64,000 nt of DNA from Craterostigma plantagineum. Taxonomy: Eukaryota > Streptophyta > Magnoliopsida > Lamiales > Linderniaceae. The translations under genes were made by a program, and so were the position numbers. Position 1 is the first letter of the stretch, and each line of letters opens with the position of its first letter. The stretch is taken from positions 1 to 64,000 of the forward strand of contig JAPQWV010001373.1 of NCBI GenBank assembly GCA_027422505.1, in the 5' to 3' direction. This document shows, in pieces, positions 1 through 11,815 of this stretch. The notes under the pieces were generated by a model. It searched no databases. It was not told the origin of the DNA and saw only the letters and a list, made by a program, of their open reading frames with translations.

Positions 1-3000
1 CGTCTCTTCGGAACTTCTCGTAAGAAAGCTCATCACATCCATTTGTATTGCCTGTGGTTTTGTCTCAGTTACCATCAAATTGCTACTGCGAGCGACTCTC
101 TCTCCAACTTCATTGTTGACAGTATCATGCGTCATTTCGCCTGAATTCCCACTCTTATCATTCGAATCCAAACTATCTTTCTTTGTCCGAGAATCAGAAG
201 AATGGCATATGGATAAAGGGACTGATGATTTGCCTGTAACAGATGGCGCATCGTCCCTGGATGGATCCTTTGAAATACGAGATTTCTTCTTCTGAGACTT
301 GCGCTTCTTTCTTTGCTTGTTCTTTTGCTGGAAAAGGGTTGCACCGAATAAAATGCCAGAGCTTAGGCAAGCAGTGGCAACTCGGCGCTTGAGAGGATTG
401 GTTTTCACTTTCAGTTTGGCCTTTCGCTTCGTCAGTATCTCAGGCAACGACTGGCTTTTGTTCTCTGCTGCCAATGTGGTTGTGGGCTGAAGCGCGATAT
501 CTGTCGCTCTACTCGTACGATTTTCATCAGTTGGTGGAAGGCCAATCTTCCTAGGAGAGCCCTCGGGCTACAAAAGAACATCGTCAGAGAAGGTCAGTAT
601 CTCGTATGCAATATAAAGATATGTATACTAAGCTGCAACTCATAATCTCAAAATGGGTAGGAAAAAACATTGATTTTCAACCAGGGCATTCGAGGACTAC
701 CCTTTCATACATAGTAGTCATTTGAGTCCTATTAGTTCCATTTTCAGTTGCAAAACTTTTTCTCCTAACTAAATCTGGGAAACAAATAGCAAGGCGACAC
801 ATTTCCTTACCCTTTGGGTATTCTCAGAATCCACCTTCGGAATATCACCAGATGCTGAGTTGCAGAGGACACTTCCGCTGGGTGATATTGGCTTGTCAGC
901 TGATTGACTTTTGTCAATTAGACCCTTTTCGTTATCAGTTGTGAATACATTAGATTCATTACTATGAAGGTGGCCCATGGGCTCCGAGAAAACAGATGGC
1001 ACAACAGAAGCATCATTATTCAGATTCTGTCCAACATTGGAACTATTGTCGGCGTTGAAACTTTTGGCATCAGCAGCACCCAAGTTAGTATCATCCTTTG
1101 CCCCCGCTGAAGTCGAAGATAAACTAGTTTTATGGCCCAAGGAATCAACATTCATAGGTTCCCTTGATGCCTCCGTCGTTTGCAACGCTGATGTAAGCGT
1201 GGAGTCCGACACAGCAAGGCTAGTTTTATGGCCCAAGGAATCAACATTCATAGGTTCCTTCAGTGCCTCCTTCGTTGTTTTCGACGCTGATGTCAGCGTG
1301 GACTCCAACGCCTTAACGCTTAAGGCATCAACGCCTGCTTTGGATGGAATATTCTGAGCATCTATTGTCTTCAAAGGCGTTTTCTCTGGCATTTCAGATG
1401 TTTTAGCGTTTCTTTCTGGCAATATTCCTTTTGAATCCGTCGGGAGCTTTGAACATGCTGCATTTCCGACGGCGTTCGTTGGCATGTTTTCTTTCTGGGC
1501 AACATTCCCCGGCTTTCTGGGAATGGATCTGCTGCGATCTCGGAAATAGAACAACATATATGCCTTCTGTTCCAGGACACGTTTCTCACTAACTTGTACA
1601 ACCTGTCACAGTAAAATGTAATGCAATTCGTTAACACCCGTATTAATTTAGCCTTTTACAGTTCTGAAACTTAAGGATCTTCGAAACCTTAAAGAGGAAG
1701 GTAAAATAAAAAACTTAGCATCAGACGTCTTATTAGCTCGATAATACCTGGTTGTCATCAAGAGAGTACCACATTCCACTTGATGTTCGGACAAAACAGT
1801 AATAATGACCAGAATGAGTACTCCAACCAGCATGAACGAGGACACCATAGAGGGTGTAATTAAGATCGCCGTCCTACAAGTTATCGTAGCGGAGAGTTGT
1901 CATAAAAAATACACAAAAGTGCTGAACAAAGGTGATTGACATATCAAGCCAAAGCCCTCTGTACAGGAGAAAGAGTGTGAGCAGATATGCACATGAAATT
2001 AAAAATATGCCGTGAATATTAGGAAGCTAGAGCAAAGATTTATTGAAGGAAGAATTGCATGATAGAACTTACATAGGGGCCAGATACAAAAGGTTTCAGG
2101 TCCAACGTAGGTGCAAAGGAAACTTTCTTATTGATTTTTTGCCCTTGAACATGCGATCCAAACCTCTTCAGGTGAACCGCGAGTACGTTAGGAGCCTTGT
2201 GGACCGTTAGCTGCTTCAGTGCCTTAACTTTCTGTTTGCACTGCTGGCATTGATATACTTTCTCACCTCCATCTAACATCTCTTTCGCCGTGAAATGATG
2301 AAGTGCCTTATCTAACGAGTCTGCCTTGGCGATTTCTAGACTTAAATCCAGGAATGGGTCAAACTTGTTGGAGCAAAACGAGCATTGCATACATTTCACC
2401 TATATTTTTTGGCACACGTCGTTATTAGCAATAAAAAGAAACAGGAAAACATAGTAAAATAAGTAAGTAAAGGTAATCATTGCCATTTACGGTATCACAT
2501 TTTCCTACTCACTCTACAGAAATCGAAAGATGATAACTCTGCCAAATATGGACTACCTGACTCCGTAAACGGCCACCGAAAATCTTATGCACTAAACTCT
2601 TGTCATACGCGCCGGGCGATTCACTTGGCACGCCAGATGGTAAGCAGCACTTGTGCATTGTTTCCAACAAATTGACCATATACTCATGCGCATCTTCTTG
2701 CCTGGCATTTCGAAAATTCCTAGATATGCCTAATCTCTTGGTCAAGGGTCACAATAGTCGTCGAAAATCGATATGCACTAACACAAATAAAAGCAAAGCA
2801 TAACAGACGACGCTACCATATTCAACCAAGAACTAAATAATTAAAATAATCCTCCAAATTAAGGATACAACGCAAGTTTGACACGAGGTCTTTGGGTTCC
2901 AAAATCCTTCCAGTCGATTGTAGAGCGCGGCTTACATGCTTCTGAATGGCACAGAGCGCACAAAAGCCAGCAGTGCGACCTTCATGCCAGCAAGGAATCT

Positions 3001-3827
3001 CAGAACAGCAAATAAGAAATCTCACCAAAAAGAGCGAGCATATAACGACCGCAAAAAAATTCGCATACTTGGTAAACTTTACTAAAAAATACCCATTGCT
3101 TCCCACTTGATAATTTAATACCGTAAAATGTGATGGTAATGTGGGACTCACAAGAACTTTGATGCTTCCCACTTTGTAGATAAGCTGCCAATGGTTCCGT
3201 ATATGTCAAACATTGCAGCACAGAGTTAAGGAAACATGTGTTCCCAAGATTTCTTAACCCAGCGCCCTGTGAAGTACAATGCATAAACATCATAACTCAA
3301 CAGTATTCTCGTAACAATGACGATAAAATTGCAAAGGTTACGACTTAAAACAATAGAAATCAGATAAAGGAAAGTGAAAATTCAATAAAACTAGGAGATA
3401 CAAGCAAAGCAATATAAAGGATGGGAATACTTTGCTTAATAATATACCACAGATAACCAGCACTCATCAGTACAAATTAACTTGACATACCACAAACAGC
3501 TCAACGATTTAATTGAAGAAACCATATACAGCATAGAAGACTTACGATTCTTCGAAAGGTTATCTCAAACCCGAGTTCCGAATCCAATCCATTGTCCAAA
3601 AGATCCGATTTTTCAGGTTTCTTTCCGAGACCAGTATCAATCAGATGCCCCGATTGAGGGTTCAGTGTCACTAGCTTAAATCCATTAACGTTATTATTGA
3701 CAAACCCATTGAACGGCTTCTTCGCCGCGTGAAACTCGATCCTGCGGTGGAATAGTGCCGTCTCCGGCTCCGGCTCGGCCTCCGGCGTGGGTTCCTCGGC
3801 GAGTCTTGGACCAATCAGCGCCGCCAT
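1..3827 (-). CDS. UBP23: UBP23-like ubiquitin carboxyl-terminal hydrolase (C-terminus beyond window edge)
   Basis: Deubiquitinase of the USP/UBP cysteine protease family, expected to cleave ubiquitin from proteins in nucleus or cytosol. Exons on the minus strand, inferred from GT/AG sites and matching phase: 3827-3546, 3266-3152, 2979-2869, 2729-2557, 2399-2073, 1873-1748, 1602-811, and 567 to the edge, together about 831 residues without a stop. The Cys box [18 protein letters not shown] (exon 2) holds the catalytic Cys. The His box [18 protein letters not shown] (exon 6) holds the catalytic His, followed by WYSLDDNQ. Two CxxC pairs (exon 5) form the zinc-binding finger. The N-terminus with HRRIEFH and the long Lys/Ser-rich tail resemble Arabidopsis UBP23 (about 860 aa). 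Start is the ATG of MAALIGPRL. Exon 7 has an in-frame internal duplication. The family call is firm; the exact paralogue is inferred. Confidence 0.88.
1124..1258 (-). repeat. In-frame 96-bp tandem duplication inside UBP23-like exon 7
   Basis: A 39-bp stretch is identical at 1124-1162 and 1220-1258, an offset of 96 bp (32 codons), with weaker similarity continuing through the rest of the unit. It makes the peptide block [14 protein letters not shown] occur twice in the low-complexity tail between the catalytic domain and the basic C-terminus. The frame is kept. Confidence 0.85.
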
Positions 3828-4217
3828 AGGGTCAAATGATAGAAAAAATTATCATAAAAATAAGAATTTCTGCTGAGGAATTTCCTTATAGCACTTATAA
3901 CAGCTGATGTTCGTACGATCTTTGGTGTATAGAATCGATTATGTTTCAGAGACGCACACAGGTGTGAGTTGGTACGCGTAGAAGGGAAACCTTTTGGTTT
4001 CTTTTATGTCGGCTGCGGAGAGAAATAAACGTGAACAAATAAACCCTACTACTACACACTCGTTTCCCGTACGCGCGCGCGTGTGGTCTAGGCGTGAGAT
4101 ATTGCAAAGGTGAGGGGCTATCTGGTCAATCCCCTAATGGCTATTGGATTTTTGCGTCTTAATCAATATTGACTCGCACTATTATACACTCAATACGTCA
4201 GTAGTATTATGCAAAAA
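3828..4217. other. Presumed 5' flank of the UBP23-like gene
   Basis: About 390 bp between the start codon of the UBP23-like gene and the Helitron end. It should hold the 5' UTR and core promoter, but I see no convincing TATA box. An alternating CG run (ACGCGCGCGCGTG near 4070-4083) is the only notable feature. Confidence 0.4.
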
Positions 4218-6811
4218 CTAGTTTTTTGCCCGTGCAATGCACGAGAATATAAATTATAATTAATCTAAGTTAAAAATCGAAATCGATGGTCTGAGTAATT
4301 TTGGAAAGTGGATTAATCCATATGTTTTATTTGTTACACAGAACTCAGAGATCACACACAACATAAAGTTCTTGAGCTCATACACAACGGGCTAATGAAA
4401 CACAGACTAACTATGAGGTCTTAATCACACTCAACCCTATAAAAACAAAACCTATGCACATTGTAAATTTTTTTCAGAGCGAAATCTCTCAGTTAAGCAA
4501 GCTTATGTAGAGAAACTATGTTCTTATTCTCACATCAACTCAGAATTTTGATCGCATGAAAATTTTAAACGATCTAATTAATCATCATCGGGATTAGAGA
4601 AATGATAACCAAGAATCTGCAGAGCACCTCATTCTATCAAATACCTTCCCTCCATAATAATATCTTTTGAACAACCGTGAAATTTATCAGTGAACTGAGC
4701 CTTTACGTACACAACCTAAGCCGCCTTCACCTACGATGTTGATACTCAACCAAAGCTTTTTTACTGCTCAGTATCAAAGAAGGGGGTTTAACGATACCCT
4801 CATCGAAGCATTTGCAGCTGCAAAGATAGATAAATATACAATATGAGGATATAAAGCGAAAGAGTAGATTTTAAATGAACAGCACCTAAAGACCACAGAT
4901 TTCAGTGGGCATATTTCAACTTTCTAAATCTACAGATTCAGAATGAACATGATTGCATGAAGATAACACTGAGGATTGTCTTATTAAAATCTTGATGTAT
5001 TACTTTGACCACAACAACTTCTGATGAAAACTGAAAAATGGCTGATGCTCAGCATAGGCTGGAGAACAGACATCAAAACACAAATTGAGATACATTTCCA
5101 AGCTGCCACTTACTGAAATAATGATTGAATATGTGCACACAGACGAAATAGAGACACACACAAACTAATTAACATACAATTCAAGAAAATAAAGAAAAAA
5201 GAAATAGATAGAACTACGGGATTAAGAATATGTGAAGTTTGCCATGTAGTTCATGACCATTGCGGAGTTTGACATAGACCCACTCATCCATCATGACGGA
5301 AAGATCACTGGTATAGTTTCATATATATAAGGTTATTAGAAAAACTAATGGCAAAGCAAATGGAGAACAGAAAGAACTGTTGCGAAGCAATCAGTGTAAA
5401 AAATTATAGGATATTAGGTGTGTATATATCAATACAAATCTGAAAGATATGTCGTAATAAAATAATACGGCAGATATATCTGTTTCATGCTCAAGCTGCT
5501 TCAGTGTCCAATTAGGTTGCTTTCGAATAAAAAAATGATATTTTTTAGCTCACGGTGTCGGTGGTCCCTTCTCGTCCTTTTAACTTCTGATTCTTAACTG
5601 GTGTTGGCCTGTTCTTATCCTGCACATGTTGCATAATTGTCTAGACTTAGTTTATCATGTAATGAAGTAATGGCGTCCTAAGTGAAATTTATGGTAGCAA
5701 GAGGACTAAATTTAAGAAGTTGACACTGCGAATCCAATCATTCCTGGCAGAGCGTCGTCTAACACATCGTTTGTTATCGAGTACTTAATCAAAACCAAGC
5801 AGAAACATCAAAGTCACGAAAACAAAAACAAGAATGAACTGGCACAAGCTAACATGGATTTGTCGACTGTTGACTATTAATTTGTTTTTTCTCACACATC
5901 TCATGATTTCAGCCCTTGACACCTCTGTTCGGACCATTTTAAACGACCCATCTCCGATTTTCTGAGAAAACCAACAAATGAGGAGTATAAAGATAAATAA
6001 TACGAAGAAACCCAAAGCCTATCAAATTTCACCCACCTGAGTCTCAATTTTAGTACGTAAATCAGCACATAACTTACACAAAAAAATCACATGTTAAAGA
6101 AAATAAAAATTCCCAAAATTAGGTTTCGCTAAAACATTGAACCGTCAATAAACAAAAACATCAAGGTAAACTATGCTACAGCATCCACATGGAAATTCAG
6201 TTGATAACAACATCACCTCCCCACTACAAAAATGCAAGAGCAACAACCTTCCATGAAGAAACAATGCGGCAAAAAATTAAAATGTAATGAACAAATACCA
6301 CCTCGAAAATGCAGATATGATTATGCAAGCAACTACTGAATGCTTTGAACGAAATTTTTCGCTAGTTTAGCAAATCAACATGTTATGTATTTTGGGTTCC
6401 TTTCCTCGATTTTGATTATCAGTTGGTAGAAAGTGGGTTAAGTTTAACGTGGGCTGCTTTTTAATAAACTGAAAATAATTAGCTTTAGTAAAATAAAAAC
6501 TTGACAGGACACGTGGCACAGTTATAACACACCTACATTTCTATTCTAATATAAGATATAAATTAGTTATTAGTTGATGATTTTAATAAATTATTTACTA
6601 AAAATAGAATGTGGTGGTTATTATGCGTTCTAAAGCTACGTGGTTTAATAAATTTTTTAATAGTTGACATACTAAAAATAGAACGAGGTGCTTATTTTGA
6701 TTAAATAGGTTTTTTATTTTTTAATTGTAAAGTAGAAAAAAATTTGATTGGTCAATTTTGACAGACCAATTTACAGTTGTCATTCCATAGGCTCTTTATA
6801 TAGAGTATAGA
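4218..6811 (-). mobile_element. Non-autonomous Helitron
   Basis: On the minus strand the element begins TCTATACTCTATATAAAG at 6811 and ends with a short hairpin (CTCGTGCATTGCACGGG) followed by CAAAAAACTAG at 4218. The flanking bases are A (6812) and T (4217). This is the classic plant Helitron arrangement: TC start, hairpin plus CTAG end, insertion between A and T, no TSD. I find no Rep/helicase reading frame, so it depends on enzymes supplied elsewhere. The interior is AT-rich and holds short exon-like fragments. Known of the family: rolling-circle movement and gene capture. Seen here: both termini and length 2594 bp. Confidence 0.85.
4699..4746 (-). pseudogene. Possible captured protein-kinase glycine-loop fragment inside the Helitron
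   Basis: The minus strand reads NIVGEGGLGCVRKG, close to the nucleotide-binding loop of receptor-like kinases (GEGGFGxVYKG). The frame stops about six codons later and nothing convincing precedes it. It could be a decayed captured exon or chance. Confidence 0.35.
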
Positions 6812-7388
6812 TAATATATAAATATATAAAAAATTTAATTGAAATATAATTTAAATTTAATTATGTATATAATTATACAATTACAGGTATAAGAATTAAC
6901 TAATATTGATTAACTGAAATTAGTAATTAAAAGATAGTGGGCAATTTTTTAAATTTAATTATTAACTTTTTTGTAAAATTGATAGGGGCAGTTTATCGTC
7001 ACCCCTCACGCTTAATAAAATGGAATAGATGATTTTACTTATTGTTTCGACTCGGGATACACCGCTCAACCAATTATAGGCTAACGCCACACTTTTAGGA
7101 CGAGGCTCGGTCTCTTATCATGTCAGAATGTCATACTTATCACCGAACAACGATAATTAAAGTCGTTCGTAGATTTGAACTGCTACATCTTGTTTGATGA
7201 CCCATTTGGTCACCCTTGGCCCTTGGGGACGATAATTTAGCTTAATAGCTATTGAATTTTCTTTTTTCTTCTTAATGAATTTGGATCAATGTCGCTGGGA
7301 CCAAGTAGGCGAGACTTAAGAGTGTTTTTTTTGGAATTGACCCGGTAAACCCTGACCTTGGACCAAGCAAGCCCAGATGAATGTGATA
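6812..7388. other. AT-rich intergenic sequence, nothing recognised
   Basis: Spacer between the Helitron 5' end and the TSD of the copia element. I see no gene, terminal repeat or RNA gene here. Confidence 0.5.
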
Positions 7389-7393
7389 GCATG

Positions 7394-8103
7394 TGAAGTG
7401 GTCCCGTTCGTATGGATGTAAAACACTAACTAATAAACTGATGTTGGATGAAATGTTGGGTCAACACTCGATCTAACACTCAAGCGCACAGCGGAATATT
7501 TTGAATAGTTATTGATGAAAATTGATAAACACGAGATATAAAATTGTGCAGCAACTCAGAAACTTACTGTGTGCCTCATGGCGGAAAATCCACTACGAAG
7601 ATGGATTACAAAACAACTATCGAAAGATAGTAAAAACCAAGCCTAGAAAAACTATGAATCTTACGATTCTGCAAACCTACAAAGTCCTAAGACTTTTACA
7701 AACTGAAATACTAAGCTAAAAGAAAAGCACTCGTGTTTCGCTCAAACTCAAAGTATGCTTCGCTCCATGACTCGTGATTTTCGCACTTTTCGCTCAATAG
7801 TTACTCCATGAAAAGCTCTCTCGAAAGTGGTAAATTGCAGCTCGAAAATAACTCTTATTTATAGGCCTTGGCTCCCTCTTGGTATGGTAAAAGATCCCTT
7901 GAATATCTCCTCAAATATCTCCTTGAAGATCTCCCCAAATATAGTAAATATTTGAGTCGAAACTTGACTCCTTCTTTTGATCTTCATATCTTCCATTTAT
8001 GGTAAGTGCAATCTCCTATTTTTAGCATGTAGGTGCACCACTTATTTTGGGGAAGGAAGACAAAATCTTCTTTCAAATTTTCAACATGTCTTCGACGTTA
8101 ACA
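7394..8103 (-). repeat. Copia 3' LTR
   Basis: Pairs with 44946-45642. On the plus strand it runs TGAAGTGGT to TTAACA, i.e. TG...CA on the minus strand. A purine tract (AAAAAGAGAGAGAT on the minus strand) abuts it at 8104, as expected for second-strand priming. Confidence 0.9.
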
Positions 8104-9465
8104 ATCTCTCTCTTTTTGTCTTTCTTCCCAAAATCCATGCACATCCACTTAGCTTAGTCCGTCCTGGCTTCGTTCTGGCTTCTTCTTCTGCATCAACTCC
8201 CCCTTTTTGGGAAGGAAGAAATCTCTCCCTTAATTTGGCGTTCCAAAACTCCCCCTGAAGGCAAAATATACTCAACCAAAAAACAAATCAAATATGGTTA
8301 GAGTAAAATAACAAAGTACTAGAAATTAGTACAAAGCCGTCCAAGGTTCTTTAGGGAAATCTGCAAACACAAACTTCGACAGGCAATCATATTAGAGAAC
8401 CAAATCAGCATGCACAAAAGTATAAAACTCTATCAGACATGCAAAATTTAATAAGGACCAGAAATTCAAACGCATTATCCTGTTCAGCTTCTTTCTTTGC
8501 TCCCACTGTCGAAGTTCCCTTACCACCAGGTGAAACGTTGAGGAAGATGTGGATCCAACATCTGCTTCAACATTCACAGACTCAAAATTGGGTGAGTTCG
8601 CAATAGACATTCAAGATTGAAAGTATCAAAGCAGAGCAGTATATATCTTGAAGTCTATAAAGGTCCCAAAAAAATTCTCGAATATGCAGAGATTGCCTAT
8701 ATTATGAGATACGATTTGTGAAAGTGGAAGTTATCGAGCCAAAAATTTTTTTCTAACAGTCCAAGAGAATTCTCGCATGTGAAAAATCAGGAGCAAGTCA
8801 TGGTTCAACGAAGAATAACCAAGTAAAAAATCAACATAGGAGCGAGCGATACTAACCGGTTTAGCAACGTTGATGAGCACATGAGACAAGCCTAACGAGC
8901 TGTTCTTCGAGGAGTTCTAATGCAATTCTGAGAGATATCTGAACTAGACACATGAAATTAATAAATGCTAACCTAAAAGCTAATGCAAATAAACGAAAGC
9001 ACAAAAATATAGCATGATCAAACTGACAGTCCCATATGTTGCCCCAACATAAGACTCAACATTCTACTCTGAATTCCAGACTTTTCTGTTCAACACACTA
9101 AGCTCAATTCCTTTCATTTTCTTCCCTACTTACCTCAGTTATAGACTAGTAGTATAATGCACAGCCCTTATAAGATCATTATCATCAAGGTTAGGATTTT
9201 GTCGTAAAGAGTACATCGTCACCGCGAATGCCGTGTACCTAGGGAAACTTATTACCTGAATCTGTATCTTGAAAAAGAATCATGAGCAATTTATGTATAT
9301 TATATATTTTGTTTTTTGTTTTTTTTCGTTTGTTTTGTTTTTGATTTTTTTCTAGAGGAAGAGGGTCATTTCAGGGAACGGTCTAGATGAGTCAAATCAT
9401 TTCAAGAATAACAGAGAGAACACTAAATCAAACATCAAAACAGTAACCATCAAGTTCGACATATG
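8104..9465 (-). other. Copia 3' internal region between pol stop and LTR
   Basis: About 1.36 kb with no clear domain. A short minus-strand frame (8610-8392) starts MSIANSPNF and contains VNVEADVG, a form of the dispersed peptide motif of this element. The length would allow an extra downstream ORF, but none is convincing. A T-rich run is at 9300-9350. Confidence 0.5.
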
Positions 9466-10217
9466 CTATGTTGATCCAATTATTGGAGCAACATTCAGGC
9501 AGACTGATGCAAACCTATGGACTTTTTTCAGGTCCGAATACCTTTCAAAATTCAATGCTTTCGTGAAAATGTCAGCTAACTGATGTTTCGTGTCTATATG
9601 CTCAATGCGCACTAATTCTTTCTCTACCATATCTCTCAGAAAATTATGCCTAATATCTATATGCTTGGTACGTGAATGCTAAATAGGGTTCTTAGAGATG
9701 TCGATGGCACTAAGGTTATTGCAATACATAAGAACGGACTCACTCTCTAAACCATAGTCACACAACATGCTGTTTAACCACATAAGCTGAGTACAGCAGC
9801 TACCCTCAGCTACATACATATTCAGACTCAGCTGTAGACAATGACACGCAATTTGTTTCTTACTATACCAAGACACAAGATTATTACCTAAGAAGAAACA
9901 GCCGCCACTTGTGCTCTTACGGTCATCTTCGTCACCTGCCCAATCAGCATCACTATATCCTACAAGATTCGTGTTAGTATCTTTCGAGAACCATAGCCCT
10001 AAACTACAGGAACCACTGACATATCTTAATTTTCTCTCCACAGCATTTAAATGAGAAATTTTTGGCTCAGCCTGATATCTAGCGCAAACACAAACACTAA
10101 ACATAATATCAAATCTACTCGCTGAAAAATATAAAAGATTGCCTATCATGGACGATACAATGTGGGGTCAACATTCTCTCCAACATTATCTTTATTTACC
10201 TTCTGTGTTGATCCCAT
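9466..10217 (-). pseudogene. Copia RNase H and C-terminal end of pol
   Basis: Minus-strand frame with the copia RNase H hallmarks MIGNLLYF, GYSDADWAGD, DRKSTSG and YCNN. The conserved tail follows (HIDIRHNF region, ADIFTKAL) and ends in a TAG at 9468-9466. At 10217 the frame continues exactly at 31930 on the far side of the Athila insertion, the shared bases being the TSD. At least one in-frame stop breaks it, near 9680. Confidence 0.85.
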
Positions 10218-11625
10218 TGATAAACGCATTTTCATTCGTTTATCTCCATCATTTTCATGTCGAATGTTTGGTTTATGTGAGTTGTCTCATGCATTTATTC
10301 ATAATTTTTACATATTTTGATGTCAAAGGTTTATGAGGCGATATTTGGGATGAACTGCGTAAACATGGAGCAGAAATTACAATTTTTTTAATCAACACGG
10401 CCTTCAACATGGCCATGTCCAGCAGAAGGAAGGAGAACTCTAGCTTCGGCCTCCCAACATGGTCTGACACACGGCCGTTTTTGTCAGCAGAAAAGAAAAC
10501 ACACTTGCGGCCCTTCAACATGGCCTGATACATGGCCGTGTTTATCAACAGTGTTGGGCCTTAAACCCTAAGCCCGAATGACACATGGCCGTGTTCGAAG
10601 CCATGTTCACCCTGTTTTCTACTTAAGCCGCAATTTGAAGCCCTAAGAGCAGCTAAGCCGCCACAACTCATTTCTAATCACCAAAACACCTCAAGAACGA
10701 CTGAAGAACCCTAGAGATCAATCTCAAATGATCTCTAGGTGCTAAAGTGAAGATTTGAAGCTCATTTACACCGGAGGATCGAGCAAAGTACGAGGGATAA
10801 GCTTGAGCTCGCTAAATAGGGAAGAATCTATGTATTTCTCTGCTTTGTTTCGTATACATCTCGTGGCTTCTTCCTTCATTATGAGTACCTAATCATTTTG
10901 TGTGTTTGGGATGAGAAGAACGCTAGATAGCGTCGTAGTTTGGACGTAAAATACTCGTGAACACATGATATGGCTTTGTATCGTTTATGACAGCTTTTAT
11001 TCGATTCAATATGTCTATGTATTGTTTTGAGAATCACATTTGGCATGTCTATGTGTTGGTGTGATGTTTAGTAGACCGTTAAGGGCGAAAGCTAAATGAC
11101 GGTTCGTTCTATCGTAAACGTTAGGCGTCGACTATAGGGCGAAAGCAAATAGTCGACCCTCACATTAGATAAACTACTATATATTCTCGTGACCATTTAG
11201 GGCGAAAGCTAAGTTGGAAACGAGTAGGAATTATCGTGACATAGTCATTATCATGTGGTAACGGTATTACAACTTCATCGACGATATCTAGCGGGATTCG
11301 AAATCCCAAGCACATTCCTTTTATTCAAAGTTACTCTTAAATCTTTAGTTGTGTTTTGATCATTTTTCTGTGTTAGTTAAGTTGTTGTGACTTAATTCAA
11401 ATTTAAAAATCTAAATCATTTGTTAGGCTAGATATTGAATTGATAGGTTATTACTAGTAATCGAGATTATTCCTCGTGTTCGATACTCGAATACTCGCTA
11501 TAGCTATTTTACAAACGATAGGTACACTGCCTATCGCGCGTGGTGATAGTTATAACATATTCGTTTTAATTATTACTTGACGTACTTGCACGGACATTTA
11601 TTTAAAACGTACACGCGCGCGATCA
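10218..11625 (+). repeat. Athila 5' LTR
   Basis: Begins TGATAAACGC and ends GCGCGATCA. It contains a cluster of ACGGCC/ATGGCCGTG words (about 10396-10605) and three GCGAAAGC hairpins (11085, 11139, 11202). The copy at 30526-31929 differs mainly by single-base indels. Confidence 0.95.
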
Positions 11626-11631
11626 AGTTTT

Positions 11632-11649
11632 TGGCGCCGTTGCCGGGGA
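11632..11649 (+). promoter_or_regulatory. Athila primer binding site (tRNA-Asp type)
   Basis: TGGCGCCGTTGCCGGGGA starts 6 bp after the LTR. This is the primer site known from Athila/Calypso-type elements. The leader to 11815 holds no other feature I recognise. Confidence 0.85.
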
Positions 11650-11815
11650 ACAATTTGATATTAGGAAAACCTAAGTTCGGTAATTTAGCCATTCACTTAT
11701 TTGTTATTTTATTCTAGTTTATCATAATTTCTTTGATTTGCGATTATTTTTCCGATTGTGACTTGTCAATTAACTAACAAGATTCGTTGGTCTTCAAGGT
11801 GTACTTTTACGGTGA

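Noticed and set aside
4070..4083. Alternating CG run as a Z-DNA or regulatory element
   Set aside because: Too short and isolated to support a function.
11632..11649. tRNA-like sequence
   Set aside because: It is an 18-base primer binding site complementary to a tRNA end, not a tRNA gene; no cloverleaf around it.
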